Counted from the first letter of the stretch, positions 23,437 through 35,810 are shown. The stretch: 64,000 nt of DNA from Artocarpus heterophyllus (GCA_025403435.1 CM046335.1:4989101-5053100), one strand, 5' to 3'. Numbers and translations are program-made. The notes: generated by a model from the sequence alone, not told the origin.

Positions 23437-25438
23437 TGTTAGATATGTATGCCCTAAGGAGTAAAAATGTAATGCGTTTTTGGAGACATTTTTATCAATA
23501 AAGAATTTATTCATTTATATATACCAAATCTTGTCCTCTTTACGTTCATATTTGTTGAATGTATGTTAAGCAAACAGTAGTCTGAGACTGTAGGTCTAAA
23601 CCTTTAAGAATTGGTCATATGATAGACTGATTATGCGAAAGACACGATTCTTAAGGTGACAGTCTAAAACATATGATCCGCAATCGATGGAATAAATTTG
23701 GGCGCTTTATTCATGCAAAGATTGTTATGTTGTCTATATCCCTATTGGGAGATGGTTTGTCTTGACCATCGGAGTTGGACTCCGTGAATAGAAACATTGG
23801 CACGTTGTCATAGGTGACGATGTGTTGGATCGGGACACAAAGTGAAATGATTTGGATTAATAATTCTGTCTTGGCAAATCGATTTACTTTAGATAATCAT
23901 TTGTATTGTATCTTAATCCTGAGATGAATAGTGGGCCCGTTGTCTCGACTTGTGTCTTTTGATGTACCAAAGGGTGACTCCCACATCTCAATAGTGGTGT
24001 GCATGCTGGTACATTGGAGGCATGACTCTTGATAGCGTAGACTCGTTATTCATAGATATGGAATCCATAGCTCCTCTTTAGGAGTAATAATATCCTCTTA
24101 TATGCGTTATTTTGTAATTGAAAAACTGGAGCGCTCAACCATTTGGATACATAGGTGTAACCGAATGGTATACTATCTTTGGATGGTAAGTTTTCTAATG
24201 GTGAGATAATGGAACGTAAGATAAAAATAATCGGGAAGGTAAGACAGAACTTGTCCTTAAGCTGATTATGGATTATCATATGGGGATACGATACACTTTG
24301 ATATGTCATGAAAACTTAGCTATACGGGCTTCGTAATTCTATAAAGTTTAAGAGTGCAGCTCCAAGCTTTTAATGGAGTAGCGTTGGAGTTGATAATTGT
24401 GAAATGTATATCTGGGATATTGGGTTTCATGATTATCGAGAGCTTGAACTTTATAGGTCCATTTTGGTCCCATTTGCTAGCTTACAAAATCTTGTAATGA
24501 TACAGCATGCTTTTTCAATAATTGGTGACTTATGTCGGATTTATCGGATTAGTTTAAAATTTGAAAGAATCAAATAATTCATGTCTGTTTATTGGTTGAA
24601 TTAACTTTGTAATAAAATTAATTTAAGATAAACTTGTTGAATTATTGGGATCAGATAATTTTTGTCTGTTTATCGGTTGATTTAATTGGATAAATTAAAG
24701 CAAGATAAACTTGTAGAATTATTGTGAATTGATTTATTTTCTTAGAGATTATCTTGATAAAGTTTGTTTTGATCAGATAACTTCTCTATTGGGTTATTTG
24801 AATCAAAACTGAGACATTATCCTATAGAATCTCGAGTGGAAAATAAAAGATTCGCGGAGATATTTGCGCGACAGTTTGGCCTGTCGATAGGGCCTGTTCG
24901 GCCTGCGATCAACGAGAGATAAGATTATGCGTTTTTCACGTGGATCTTATTAGATATTGATCTAAACTTGATTCTATTTCGAGTTTTTGAAACCTAATTT
25001 GATAAGGACTGACCCCAGGACCAATCGCTATATAAAGGGAGTAAGTTTCATGAGTTACTTAGATCAATTGAGAGATTAAGAGTGATACTCTTCTGGTGAG
25101 CATCTGAAAACTCCCTGAGAGCTTTTGTTCATAAATCATGAACACTAGCTTTGGGTTCTCTCGATTGGTTGGAAGGAGAGTCACTGGTGGAAGAGCTGTA
25201 CGTGTGAGCCCACACTCATTCCGGTTGTGGATAGAGAATAGCAAAGAAGACCAATTGGTTGAGGTTCTTCTGGAACGTTACTTCTCTTCACAGGTTGCGG
25301 AGGTTCTTCGGTATACAAAGGTTAGTAAGATCTGTTTAATTTATACATATAGCATGTCAAACTTGTGTTTTGAAAATATACTATGATGTTAAAATTTTAA
25401 AAATTCCCGCTGCGCACCTCACACTGTTTTTTTCAACA
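23437..25438 (+). mobile_element. Solo LTR, about 2.0 kb, probably copia (Angela-like)
   Basis: The element begins TGTTAGATATGTATGCCCTA and ends TTTTTTTCAACA, a TG...CA pair. It is flanked by an exact 5-bp target duplication AATCA (23432-23436 and 25439-25443). The 5' words (TATGCCCTAAGGAG, then ATAAAG) recall the LTR start of Angela-type copia elements. It contains a TATA box (CTATATAAAGGG near 25029) followed by the probable R region. There is no primer site, gag or pol, so unequal recombination between two LTRs probably removed the interior. The frame at 25138-25386 is not conserved coding sequence. Confidence 0.86.
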
Positions 25439-25472
25439 AATCATACATATATTACTAGGAGGATAAACAAAT

Positions 25473-25637
25473 AGGGTGTTTGAGAAGTATGGTTAGAATT
25501 GAAATTTTTAAATTGACAACTGTAGCATATGAGAACTTTACAATATAACTTACTTTTTTATGATCACTGTAGCATTTAAGAGCGTTACACTATAACAATC
25601 AAAAGTTTTGGTTAAAAATAATTTGGCCAAACACCCT
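25473..25637. repeat. Short repeat family, copy 3 (best termini)
   Basis: Terminal inverted repeats AGGGTGTTTGAGAAG and, on the other strand, AGGGTGTTTGGCCAAA. Inside, CTGTAGCATATGAGAACTTT and CTGTAGCATTTAAGAGCGTT are two reverse-strand copies of the core. It lies 30 bp beyond the solo LTR. No open frame; MITE-like, 165 bp. Confidence 0.7.
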
Positions 25638-25643
25638 TAAAAC

Positions 25644-26160
25644 ATTACGTACATGGTATAAAATTGTAGTGGGAGGTAGAGTCATGGGTTTTTAAAACTT
25701 CTTTTTAGAGTGTTTTTAAAACTTTTTAGAAATATTAGATACACAAACAAATTAATCAACCCTAAAAAAGAAATTATATTAAATGTTACTTTTTAAAAAT
25801 TAACTGTAGTAAAAGCAGGTTTTCAAAATATTTATAATAAATAGTAATTTTATGATGTAAATAATTTATTTACTTTATTGTTTATAATATAAATAATTCT
25901 TATTTATATAATAAATAGTTTACCCCTTGTTTACAATGTAAATAAGTCTTATTCACATAGTATTTAGATTATTTACATTGTAAATATGCTATTCACTATA
26001 AACATCTTGTCAAAATCTAATATTTATTTCAAAAAGGCTCAAAAATCTCCTACTTTCTTCATTCTCTAAAAAAATCATGATGCTCAATTCAACATATATG
26101 GGTATCTTCATTGCAATAACGCTTGTTGCAATCGATATTTTGAAAAAAAAGATATGAATT
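25644..26160. other. AT-rich intergenic DNA, no gene seen
   Basis: The stretch 25830-25990 repeats words such as ATAAATAGT, TTTACATTGTAAAT and TTATTTA, with several short palindromes. Nothing coding. Confidence 0.45.
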
Positions 26161-26164
26161 AATG

Positions 26165-27110
26165 TTGGGTATGTTTGGTATCATTTATTTAAATAATTTT
26201 TTTTTTGTTTTTAAGCAAAAAGTGAAAACTTTTTTAAAGATATATTTGGTGACATCATTTTTTTTGTTTTTTAAATCATTATCAAATTTCTTAAATCATG
26301 GAAACAAAAATTTTTAGCTTGCAAATTTTTTAAATAAAAATCTTATGTCATAGTCAACCAAAGATTTATTAAGGTTGTCAACTCTTTACAATGGTCTGAT
26401 AAGCTAAGATCGGGCATAACTCGTTGATGGGGTTTGACTAGCTGAATGGACTCACTGTCAGGGTCAGGCCAATCTTGCTAATAGGATCAAGCTAGTGGAC
26501 TGAACTTGTCATCAGGGTTCGACCAGTTAGCCAAACACATTGTCAAGGTCAAGATGGCTGGTCAGACACACTGCTGGGTCAAGTCGGTAGGTCGAAATCA
26601 TCGTCAGTGTCTCACCAGCATACCAAAGTTACTGTTGAGGGCATAACGAACTCATCATTGGAATTGTGTTTATAAGCCAAACTTGTCGTCGAAGTCAGGT
26701 AGGCGAACTAGACTCGTTTGGATTGTGTTTGAAGGCCGAACTCACCGCTAAGGTCAACCTAGTGAACTGGACCACCATTGGGGTCAGCGTACAAGCCAGA
26801 ACGTCGTTGGGGTCGGGTGAACGGACCAAAATTGTTGTCAGATTTGGACTAAAGAACTGAAATCACCATCAAAGTTGGGATATGCTAACTCAACGCCATC
26901 ATTGACCACAAGGCAACAATATTTTTATTCTTGTTTAAAAAAAGTATCAAAATTATCATTACCAAATTTGCTTTTATTTTATTTTTAAAAAACAAAAAAC
27001 AAATAAATGGTATCAAACATATTTTTATTTAAAAAAGTAATAAAATAAAAACATGAGGAATATTTTTTTCTTAAAAAATTTAAAACAAAAATGATGCCAA
27101 ACAGACAAAT
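26165..27110. mobile_element. Fold-back/MULE-like non-autonomous element carrying a minisatellite
   Basis: Long, diverged inverted ends: GTATGTTTGGTATCATTTAT at the left, and on the other strand GTCTGTTTGGCATCATTTTT from about 27107. Further nested inverted copies lie at 26240-26345 and about 26940-27035. Between the arms is a regular 31-bp tandem repeat. The arms are T-rich on one side and A-rich on the other. No transposase frame and no clear target duplication were seen. Confidence 0.55.
26391..26900 (+). repeat. 31-bp degenerate minisatellite, about 14-16 units
   Basis: Units are mostly 28-31 bp and begin CTCGT/CTCAC/CTTGT, with GG(G/T)TCA in the middle and GCC(A/G)AA or GAA near the end. 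Examples start CTCGTTGATGGGGTTTGACT, CTTGTCATCAGGGTTCGACC, CTTGTCGTCGAAGTCAGGTA and CTCACCGCTAAGGTCAACCT. Two units look truncated to 23 bp. The open frame in this stretch is a by-product of the period. Confidence 0.75.
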
Positions 27111-27140
27111 AGTAAATGATAAATTTTGTATAGTCAATTC

Positions 27141-27484
27141 CATAATTATCAATTTGGATCGGGTCAAATTGTCTGGCCTATGGCTCATCTCTTTTAGCCT
27201 AAGCTCGGCCTGGCGCAACCCAAGTCTTAGGTCGCCCTGGGCCAAAGATTTTGGTCCAAACTAAAACTGTGCTTGGCCCAAAGATTTCGGTCCAAACTAG
27301 AACTGTGCCTGGCCAATTAGATAATTTTTTATATACCCTTACAAAAATTTGGCTGGCCTGGGCTAGCCTTATGCCTGTGCGGGCTTTGCACCAGACTAGG
27401 TCTCCCTTTTCATTAACCAAGCCGGACTGATTTCTCATTTTGGCCTGTATGAGCCAAGCTGGATGGCTCGAATTGTCACCTCTG
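27141..27484. mobile_element. Degraded hAT-type non-autonomous element
   Basis: The right end, read on the other strand, is CAGAGGTGACAATTCGAG, close to the common plant hAT terminus CAGRGGTGNCAATTCG. The left end CATAATTATCAATTTGG is a decayed partner (about 10 of 17 positions match). Flanking octamers GTCAATTC (27133-27140) and GTCATTTC (27485-27492) match at 7 of 8 positions, as expected for an old hAT target duplication. The interior is rich in GGCC/TTGGCC words, with a repeated GGCC(C)AAAGATTT(T/C)GGTCC block. Confidence 0.55.
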
Positions 27485-27492
27485 GTCATTTC

Positions 27493-30400
27493 GTGAATGT
27501 TATAGAAAATTTTGAAAAGCCACTTCGTTGCGTAAAATCTTTTTTGCTTTTTCTAAAGATCCGACACCAAAGATTTTAAGAGATATGTAGAGTTTGTATA
27601 CGTTCGTAAAGGACTTAATATGATGATTTATCACAAAGAATTGGCCTTGGCAATTAGTTGATCAAGTAAATACCAGTTTGAAGTTCCTAAGGCCACAAAT
27701 ATATAGAGAAATTGGAAGGAGCTAATAAGGGTGCCTAGTTTTCCACAAAATACTTGTTTTTTCTTTCTCTCTTTCAATGCAACCATTTTGTCTTGTTGTA
27801 AAGGCAAGGAACTCGATGAAGGAGACCTTGTGAAAAAATAAGAAAAGAAAAATGATGATATTCACGGCCTCCCCAGTTATATTGCACAATTTTAGTTGTG
27901 TCAAATTGAAATTCAATCATTGTTTGGGTAAAAGTGAGAATTTATTTAAATGTGGGAAGTGCTTCCTCCTTGGCTTTAAGTGAAAGAGAAAAAATGAGAG
28001 TACTTATCAAAAGAAACTATCCTAGTGCCGCTTCTCTCCAACAATCAGGTTGATTGGAGTTCAATACCTCCTAATTGGGTGGTTCACAGGACTCTAAGCC
28101 CTAGATATTTCTCAACCGTATGGTGGATCTGCTTTTGGTGATGGTGGTGGGAGAGGCATTTTGCCACAATGATGGGCGCCTTCTTTAGGATCGTCAATAT
28201 TTAGACGAGTCTTCACATATAGGGTCTTTGTCCCTCAAGTGTTGCAGTTCTTCTAGTGGGCTTGTGGTTCAGGCAGTGGGCGCATTGGTTGCATTCGCGG
28301 CTGCCTTTGTCACTTCTTGTACCAATTGTTTCCTCCCTCTTTAATTTTGGTAGCCATCTTGTCATTTAAAGTGTTGTTTGTGTGATTTGAGCCTCTTTTG
28401 TTGTTTTTATTGTTATCTTTGTTTGATAATGACGTAGTCGATTTTGCCATTTTGGTAACTTCACCATGTGTTTTGGTTGTGTTTGTGGATGTGTTGTATG
28501 TTAACGGAAGTAATTTCCCCATCCTTCAACGTAGATTGTTTTTTGTTTGGTATGTTGCTTGGCAGTGTTATACATGACCTTAGAGCTATAGGTCTTTTGA
28601 TCTTAATCGATCAAGCTTTTCCATCAAATATAGTGGTTTTATTCGAAGAGACATTTATGTGCTCAATAATTGCATGACTGTTTGGTTTTTTGATTAAAGA
28701 ACTTAACATGCCTTTTGACCCTTTGACCATTTCATTCAAATTTATTGATGGCATCTATTAATATTTGAGGTTGAGTTTTCTTGTTTATTTGAAGCTATTT
28801 GTATCTGTATTGGTGTTTGTACTTCTCTAATTTACAATACAAGTTTCCCTTTTGAAAACGAAAAAAATCTCCTCATGGGACTTTTTTTTAGAGAAGAGGC
28901 CATAATTAATACAATAATTAAGCTAAAAGAAATATTAAGGAGAGGAGAAATAACAACACATCAACACTAACTAATCTTTATCTTGAAAGTTTCATTTAGA
29001 ATTATGCTATTCAATCATAAGAGAAGAATAAAAATATATATATATATTGCAACTTAAATTTCAAAGATAGCGTTGGAGTGGAGCAAGAAAAATTAGCAAG
29101 AAAAGGTGAACTACAAAGTTCCAATAAAATATGATGCAAAAACAAAAGAAAAAAATTCATGTGGGACGGCTACCTACCCTCATTTATATTTGACCCGCCC
29201 GAAAATAGAGCATATAACTTAAGACTATTGTATATCCTGATCAACACTTTAACATTGCAAGCTTAAAATCCTTGTTTTTTTTAATTATTTTCCTTGAAGC
29301 ACAAGCATATTTTCTTCGCACCTTCGGATGGAAATTTGCCTATCATCACCAAGTCTGTGACCAAGTCCTAACCATATGCAATACATTATATGTTTCAGTG
29401 TCTCATTCGTACACTTATAGAAACAAGTTGATGCCTAATTGCGTAGAACTTGAGGAGGTCCGGCAAATGAAGTTGGCCAGAGACACTAATTAGCAAGTGA
29501 TACAACACAGCAACCTGTTTTTGAAGGAATTTGATGGCAGAATTAATTGGCATATATCCATAGAAGATATTCTGCTTTTGGCTTGCTAATTTCGAGTAGG
29601 GGAAGAAAAAAGAGTGAAAGTAAGCTTGTCTTCGACAAATGGTTCATAAGGATCTTCCATGGAAGATTAACTTGTAAGAACGATACGTTCTAAACACTTA
29701 AAAAAGTTTGAGCTAAATTGACACTTAGAGCTTAGCGTTAATTTCAATTTGAAGCCTGAACAATCTTAATCTATTAGTATAAAATGATGAGACTTTACCT
29801 CTTGAACTAAATAATTTCATATATGAAGAATAAATTTTCGTTTAAAGTTGAACTCATAGATTGAAGTGCATGTAACTTTTTAGAAGAAGAAGAAAAGAAT
29901 TATGTTGTTATTCCTTAAAAGTTTCAACAAAATCCACAGCTTGCCAATTTACTCGACCTTTTTGTTTTGGTTTTAATATCATATTTTTCATCACCTTATC
30001 TTTCTTGATACTTATAGATTATTCATTGTTTTAATCCAGTCATGTGCATATGTAGCTTAAAAGCATTATTAACTCATACCCCATTAATATTCTCTGTTCT
30101 TATCAGAATTCTGGATATAAATTAAGTAAATATTTTCCAGACTAGTAGGAGACAAACGGGGCATAGGCTAGGGGCGGAGCAGGTGGGGCGGGGGGTTAAG
30201 GCGGATGAGGTGGTTCTTTGAACAACTCTAGTTGTGTTATACCAGTTATGCATATATCGAACTGCGCACATCAAGCCAAAAATTTTCTTTGTCAGGCTAA
30301 TTCATAATTTAATGAACAACCTTTCTTTGATCCTTTAATTTCACTGAAACAATTAGCTAAAATTTATATTATACAACTCAGTAGGGTAGTAATTTCAGAG

Positions 30401-31640
30401 TTGAAATGGAACTAGACATGTTCATATTAGAAAATGACATCTTTGTGTGCTGGAAACATGATCTGCGGTGGATATAGCTACATGGGAGACAAGTTTATAT
30501 GGCTAAAAGTTGTTCCATGTGTGACGTATAAGAACTGAAAATGAAAGGTAATGGCGTTTGATCAGTTATGAAAATTATGAGATGTACATATTTTCCTAAA
30601 CAAATTACGCAAGAACTAATTTCACTTTGTTCATATCTACATGACTCAATTCTAAGTTAATTTTGGTCATAGAACTTGCAAATTTGCAAGTAGTCATATA
30701 GAAATTAATCGCATACATCCTTTAGGACATATCGATATAAATTTTCCTCTTTTGTTTGGACATTGTATGAATTTTTTTAAAGAGTTCCAAGGTCAATCTT
30801 CATATGTTGGTCGTTCTGATGGCTAGATTCCAAACCTCCACACAACAAGAACATGTTGAAGAATGTTTATGTAGTTGTGAGTAGACATGTTAAGGGTAAT
30901 ATTTTTTTTTTTATGTATTTGGTTGATATGTGATAGAGGAAATAGGCAAATATGTGATTCATTTTATAGGGTATAAAAGGTTGAAGATGTGTAGACATAA
31001 GGTGTAGACACATTGGTTGTGAATGTTGCATGTGGCATTATATCAAGACAATGTGATATAGATGTCAAAAACCATAACTCAATTTTAAAACTGGGGCAAG
31101 CTATGAAATTTGGGAATTTGATTATACATTCCATTGTGAAAATATTGGATTAATCTAGTTTTTTAAGGATTAAATGAAGTGGTGAGACATTTTTATTTCA
31201 TACAGATAGGAAACACACAACTAGGTATCATGTCACACATTGAACATTTAGCAATTAGATGTTCAACTTTGGTGATGTTCTAAGCAATGGTTTTATACTC
31301 AAATCTCATCCGATTTTCGAATTTCTTGAAGCAATGGATTCCTTAACTAAGTTTCTATCATACAATGTACAAAAATCAGATTTTGGTTCGAAGCATTCTC
31401 CTAGAATCACCCGAAACCACAATAACATCACAAGAAACCCTAATTATGACCATTGCAGCTTCAACATCAAATTTCTCCGCAACGGACAAACCCCGTGCCG
31501 CGAATAAATACTTGTTGGAAAGCTTACATAATAAGGAACAATACGAAAAAAACCTCACTCAATTTTATAAACTATAGCTCAAGTTATTATAAAATCAATC
31601 GGACATAAAAGCACACCTAAACCAACCTTGAGTCCCCAAT
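27493..31640. other. Long intergenic stretch, no gene seen
   Basis: No frame in 27493-31640 resembles a known protein. A short very GC-rich patch at 30158-30215 may be a hAT scar. The remainder is AT-rich single-copy-looking DNA with small (TA)n runs near 29035-29047. Confidence 0.5.
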
Positions 31641-31760
31641 TCTCCCAAGGCCTCTCATCTATGCATCGCCCATCAAGTAATAAAAGCCGTTGATAGCGGT
31701 TTAATCCTAAGGCTAAAATTTAAACTTAGTAACAAGACTGATCCGTGTGATAGGCCTTTC

Positions 31761-31815
31761 AGCCAATCAGCGTTCAGCTTTCGGATATCGTCTTTCACGC
31801 ACTTGACTATTTAAG
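31761..31815 (+). promoter_or_regulatory. Histone H1 core promoter (CCAAT box and TATA-like box)
   Basis: AGCCAATCAG at 31761-31770 is a good CCAAT box. CTATTTAAGG at about 31807-31816 is a plausible TATA element about 150 bp before the H1 ATG. The spacing (about 45 bp) is usual for a CCAAT/TATA pair. Activity is inferred from position. Confidence 0.55.
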
Positions 31816-31957
31816 GTATTCCATTTCCGTCATCGTCTCACAACTGAAATTGCCAGTAGAATTACACCAACATCACCTGTATAGATTAGATCCAATTTCA
31901 ATTTGCCCTAGATTCCAATTTCCCCAAATTATCTTCTTTTCTTCTTCCTCTTCTCCA

Positions 31958-32936
31958 ATGGCTGCTCTGGAAGAACCTATCTTACCGGTCGAACCTCAGA
32001 TTGAGCCTCCACCGGCCGAGACGGCGGAGGAGGAGAACCCGCCGGCGAAGACCGGAAAGGTAAAGAAAGCCGCTAAGGAGCCTAAGCCTAAAAAGCCTGC
32101 GGCTCCGAAGAAACGAAACCCGCCTACTCATCCTCCTTACGAAGAGGTACAAGCAGAATCAGATTTTGTGTGTTTTCGAATGCAATTGTTGTTGAATTTG
32201 AGAGTTTGAGATTGGATCTGATTCTGTTTTCGGTCTGATTCTTTGGTTGCAGATGATTAAGGATGCGATCGTGACGTTGAAGGAGAAGAATGGTTCGAGT
32301 CAATACGCGATCACGAAGTTCATCGAGGAGAAGCAGAAGAATCTCCCCCCCAACTTCAGGAAGCTTCTGCTCTTCCACTTGAAGAAGCTCGTCGCCGCCG
32401 GAAAGATCGTTAAGGTCAAAGGCTCTTACAAGCTGCCGTCGTCTGCGGCGGCGAAGCCTGCCAGTGCTGCTCCTGCTAAGAAGAAGCCGGCTGCCGCCGC
32501 GAAGCCGAAACCGAAGCCGAAGTCGAAGCCGGCGGCGAAGCCGAAGAGTGGGAAAGCCAAGGCGGCGTCGTCGGCAAAGTCGCCGGCGAAGTCGCCGGCT
32601 AAGCCGAAGCCTAAACCTGCTGCCAAGCCGAAGCCTAAACCTGCTGCCAAGCCGAAGGCTGCTTCGAAGCCGAAAGCCGCTGCTCAGCCGAAAACTAAGC
32701 CCGTTGCCACTGTGAAGCCCAAGGTTACAGCCAAGCCAAAGGCAGCCGCGAAGCCGAAGCCAAAGCCAAAGGCTAAGCCGGCCAAGGTCGCGAGGACATC
32801 GGCGAGGCTTTCTCCGGGAAAGAAAGCCGCGGCTCCAAAGGCTGCAGCCAAGAAAGCTCCCGCAGCTAAGAAAGCTCCGGCTAAGAGCGCGAAGTCTCCG
32901 GCGAAGAGGGCTCCGGCGAGAAAGGCGAAGAAGTGA
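31958..32936 (+). CDS. Linker histone H1, two exons
   Basis: Binds linker DNA at the nucleosome entry/exit and compacts chromatin in the nucleus. Exon 1 is 31958-32146 (63 codons) and exon 2 is 32253-32936; the 106-bp intron opens GTACAAG, ends GGTTGCAG and falls in phase 0, giving 290 residues. The N-terminal tail (1-54) is acidic then lysine/proline-rich. The winged-helix H15 domain covers about 55-125 (PPYEE, MIKDAIVTLKEKNGSSQYAI, FRKLLLFHLKKLV, GSYKLP). The long C-terminal tail is almost only K, A, P and S, with KPKPKPK runs and SPAK/SPGK motifs typical of cyclin-dependent kinase sites. The start was chosen because it gives MAALEEP with the acidic tail. An exact 24-bp coding duplication lies at 32607-32654. 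The intron position inside the globular domain is typical of plant H1 genes. Confidence 0.96.
32607..32654 (+). repeat. Exact 24-bp tandem duplication in the H1 tail
   Basis: Two identical units, 32607-32630 and 32631-32654, each encode KPKPAAKP. They lie in a region already built from KPKP units, so replication slippage is the likely origin. Reading frame is preserved. Confidence 0.9.
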
Positions 32937-35659
32937 TTTGTAAGGGGAGAGATGAGGCCTAGTATTTGTAGGGGGTAGAAATGTAAATCTCTTGATGATG
33001 TCAAAAAAAAAAAAAAACAATATGACAACTTTTTTTTTGTCCTTTCTTTTTTCCTTAAGATATGAATTTGGCATGTTATTTTGCCTTAGTGTTTTTTTTT
33101 TTTTTTTTCGATGTAGGGATTTGGAAACAGTTTGAGGTGTAACATTTTTAATTTTAATCGATTATGCTTATCAGTTTGGTGCTCGTGTTTTCGTGTTAGA
33201 ACCTGCTAAATAATCGGTCTTCTAAGATCCATGTTTTGCTAGGAAAATAACGTAATTGACAAGGTTTTTTACGTAGACAAGTTGTGCAACTCACGTTCAA
33301 ACATCTCTCTAGATAGCCTTCTCCTTGTGTTGTTAAATATGGCAAATAAATTGATTATCTAATTGCAAACTTTAGTATCCGCACATCTTGGCGGCATGCA
33401 TTGCGGAGAATATTCTATTGGAGAGAATGCAATTGAGCCGAATTCAAAATTTTCTTCGTTTTTGTGTTTGTTTTGTTTCCTTTTTTATTGACAAGAGAAA
33501 CTTTATTGAATGTGAATCATGTTTGTAAATTTTGCTTTTGCATGTTTCTAAGGACCAAAATGTGCAAGCTTGGTGGGTTGGCAGCAGGTTGTCATGCTAG
33601 GAACGTTGCTGACTGCTAATGATTGTCCAGCATACTTTTTAAAACCGCATCTGATTCCTTAGTTAAGATGATAAGATCGAAACCCGCAATTTTTTTTATT
33701 TTTTTTTTTTATCTTTTTTTCATTACAACAGTTTGCATCGATTTCATCTGTACGTTATTGTGAACACTTGATAGTCAATTGATAGTTTGGCAAGGATGGT
33801 GGAATTAGCTTTTAGGAGAAACAATTAACACCTAATTACTTGGTTTCAATTTTGAACATCATTGTAAGCTTTCGCAGGAAGGTTTTGTTCTTACAAATGA
33901 ACTTTTACACATAACCAAAAATTACCGACTTTTGCATATAGCCTCTAATTTTTTGGTGCGTCAATTGATAAAACACTTGTTGACAAATATTGAACTCTGA
34001 CTAGCAATTAATTAATGAAGTTCGAACGTGAAACCCCATAAAGTGAGTGAATCACTTGGATCTCTCAACTTTTTGAATGGCATACTTGAGCTCCTGTTGA
34101 ATGTTTAACCTTGAAGGTGAGCTTAAAATATCCTTCCAAACTCATCCAGCCTCACAAGCTGGCTTTGGGTGCTTGTGGAGTTCGTATGTGGATTTATCTT
34201 CGTCATTTAGCCAGGTCATGTCTCTGTCTTTCCCTCTTAACCAACTTCAGAACAAAATATACAAGCATCTCGTTCTTATTGCATGGCTCGTTAATTTGGG
34301 CCCTCCAAAGCACGGTGGAGTATAATCTTGCGCTATCAATCAGTTGGAAGTATGTTAGAAATGCATTTGCAAACCTCTTGTGGGATTTCATTGTGAGTTT
34401 ACTTGGACAGCCCTTCTGCATATGATGGCTCTCTTATTGATACCCCAAATGACCATTTTGATAAATTAGCTTGTCAGAGGAATTGAGAAAAAAAAAAATA
34501 GAGACAAGCCTTTTCTTTCTTTGGTATACACACTAGAAGTAGAATGTAAAAATACTAAGATTACCTTGTGCCAAGCATCACAAACAACCCCAACAAGCTC
34601 TATCCTGCATGCTTTTCTCTTCTTGCCTTTGACTCTGGCCATTTTATCTTCAATTCATTCCCAATAGTTCTTTTTGACAGGTCCATCTTTACCCACCTGG
34701 TAACGTCGTCGGTGGATGTTTCTAGCCAGAGTTACTGTCTGCACAACAAATGGGAGGCAGGAGAATGTACCATTCCTCCCTTCATTGAGTGCTGTCAATG
34801 AAAGGGATGATGCAGCACTTGTGTATCTGCTTCACATTTCCGTTTTATTAAGTGATCCCATACATAGAAAATGATTATTTGAATCAATTGGATTATCCCT
34901 ATCCATTAATATAACGAGTAATCTAAAATGTTATCAGATTAGTGATATATTGGTCAAATTAATAAGACTCCAAACTTTTCGGCCAATGAGACTTATGGAT
35001 TGTCTCATTGTTTGTGGAATTGCTACTCTTGTTTCTATAATGTGCCAAAAATTTCAAGTGGATATACATATGCAAAAAGGCTACACAATCTTTGGTGGGG
35101 AGAGAATCAATGTATCACCAGCTTAGCAATTTGGAGAATGTCATGACATCTTATTCCTTAAAGGCATCAACCGCTATGATCACTGCATTTCCTACAGCTC
35201 CTGCTCAGAATGGTCTGTTTCCCCATTTCAATTGGAACATATACTATTAATTCCTTCTCTATTTCTGTTAGAAGCTAATACCAAGATGTTACTAACTTTG
35301 GCTCTCAAATCAATATTTGTGATTGAAGTAAAAATGTTTCACTTGCAGAATTCTGAATAGGTGATTACACCTATATCAATTGAAGGTGATTAGCAGGATA
35401 GCCTACCGAATGTATTTGTTCTCAAGTCTTATGTATTTCATACTCTTGAGAATGCCCTTCAGCACTATGCTCTTCCTTGCTCCCATCTTGCTGCCCATGA
35501 GGAGAACTGAGCTTCTCTCGACATGGCCCAACGGGGCCATCACTTCTGTGAATCGCGAGTCATCGTTGTATGCCAGCTCCATTTCAACCCCTACAAACTA
35601 GTGACAACCCTAGCCACCTTAAGATTCTTTCTCATCCTCTTACTTCTCTACTGTCTATT
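32937..35659. other. H1 3' flank and intergenic DNA
   Basis: The first few hundred bases after the H1 stop include the 3' UTR, with poly-A at 33003-33017 and poly-T at 33092-33108. Open frames near 34100-34425, 34568-34801 and 35380-35600 do not match a family I know and lack splice or start context that would make them convincing. No RNA gene seen. Confidence 0.5.
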
Positions 35660-35810
35660 AGAGTGTTTGGAAGCTAAGTTTCAGTTGCTACAGTATAACG
35701 CTCATAAATGCTATGGTATAAAAGCAAAAGTATGCTACAGTGTAAAGCTCTCACACGCTACACAGTTTAAGTTTTAAATTCAAATTTCAACTTCGTCCCA
35801 AAATACTCTT
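35660..35810. repeat. Short repeat family, copy 4
   Basis: Starts AGAGTGTTTGGAAGC and ends CAAAATACTCTT. The core reads TGCTACAGTGTAAAGCTCTC, the least decayed version in the window, with a second degenerate core upstream (TTGCTACAGTATAACGCTCA). Confidence 0.7.

Noticed and set aside
25138..25386. 82-codon open frame
   Set aside because: It lies inside the solo LTR downstream of its TATA box and ends in LTR sequence; no family resemblance.
26391..26900. Regularly spaced repeats considered as a CRISPR array
   Set aside because: Units are directly adjacent and degenerate throughout, with no unique spacers; the genome is a plant. It is a minisatellite.
32124..33074. 316-codon open frame on the minus strand, rich in R, L and S
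   Set aside because: It is the antisense of the histone H1 tail; lysine and alanine codons on + leave no stops on -. No independent evidence for it.
34101..35601. Open frames of 70-104 codons between H1 and the PPR gene
   Set aside because: No domain, no repeat structure, no codon pattern that stands out; two overlap in different frames.
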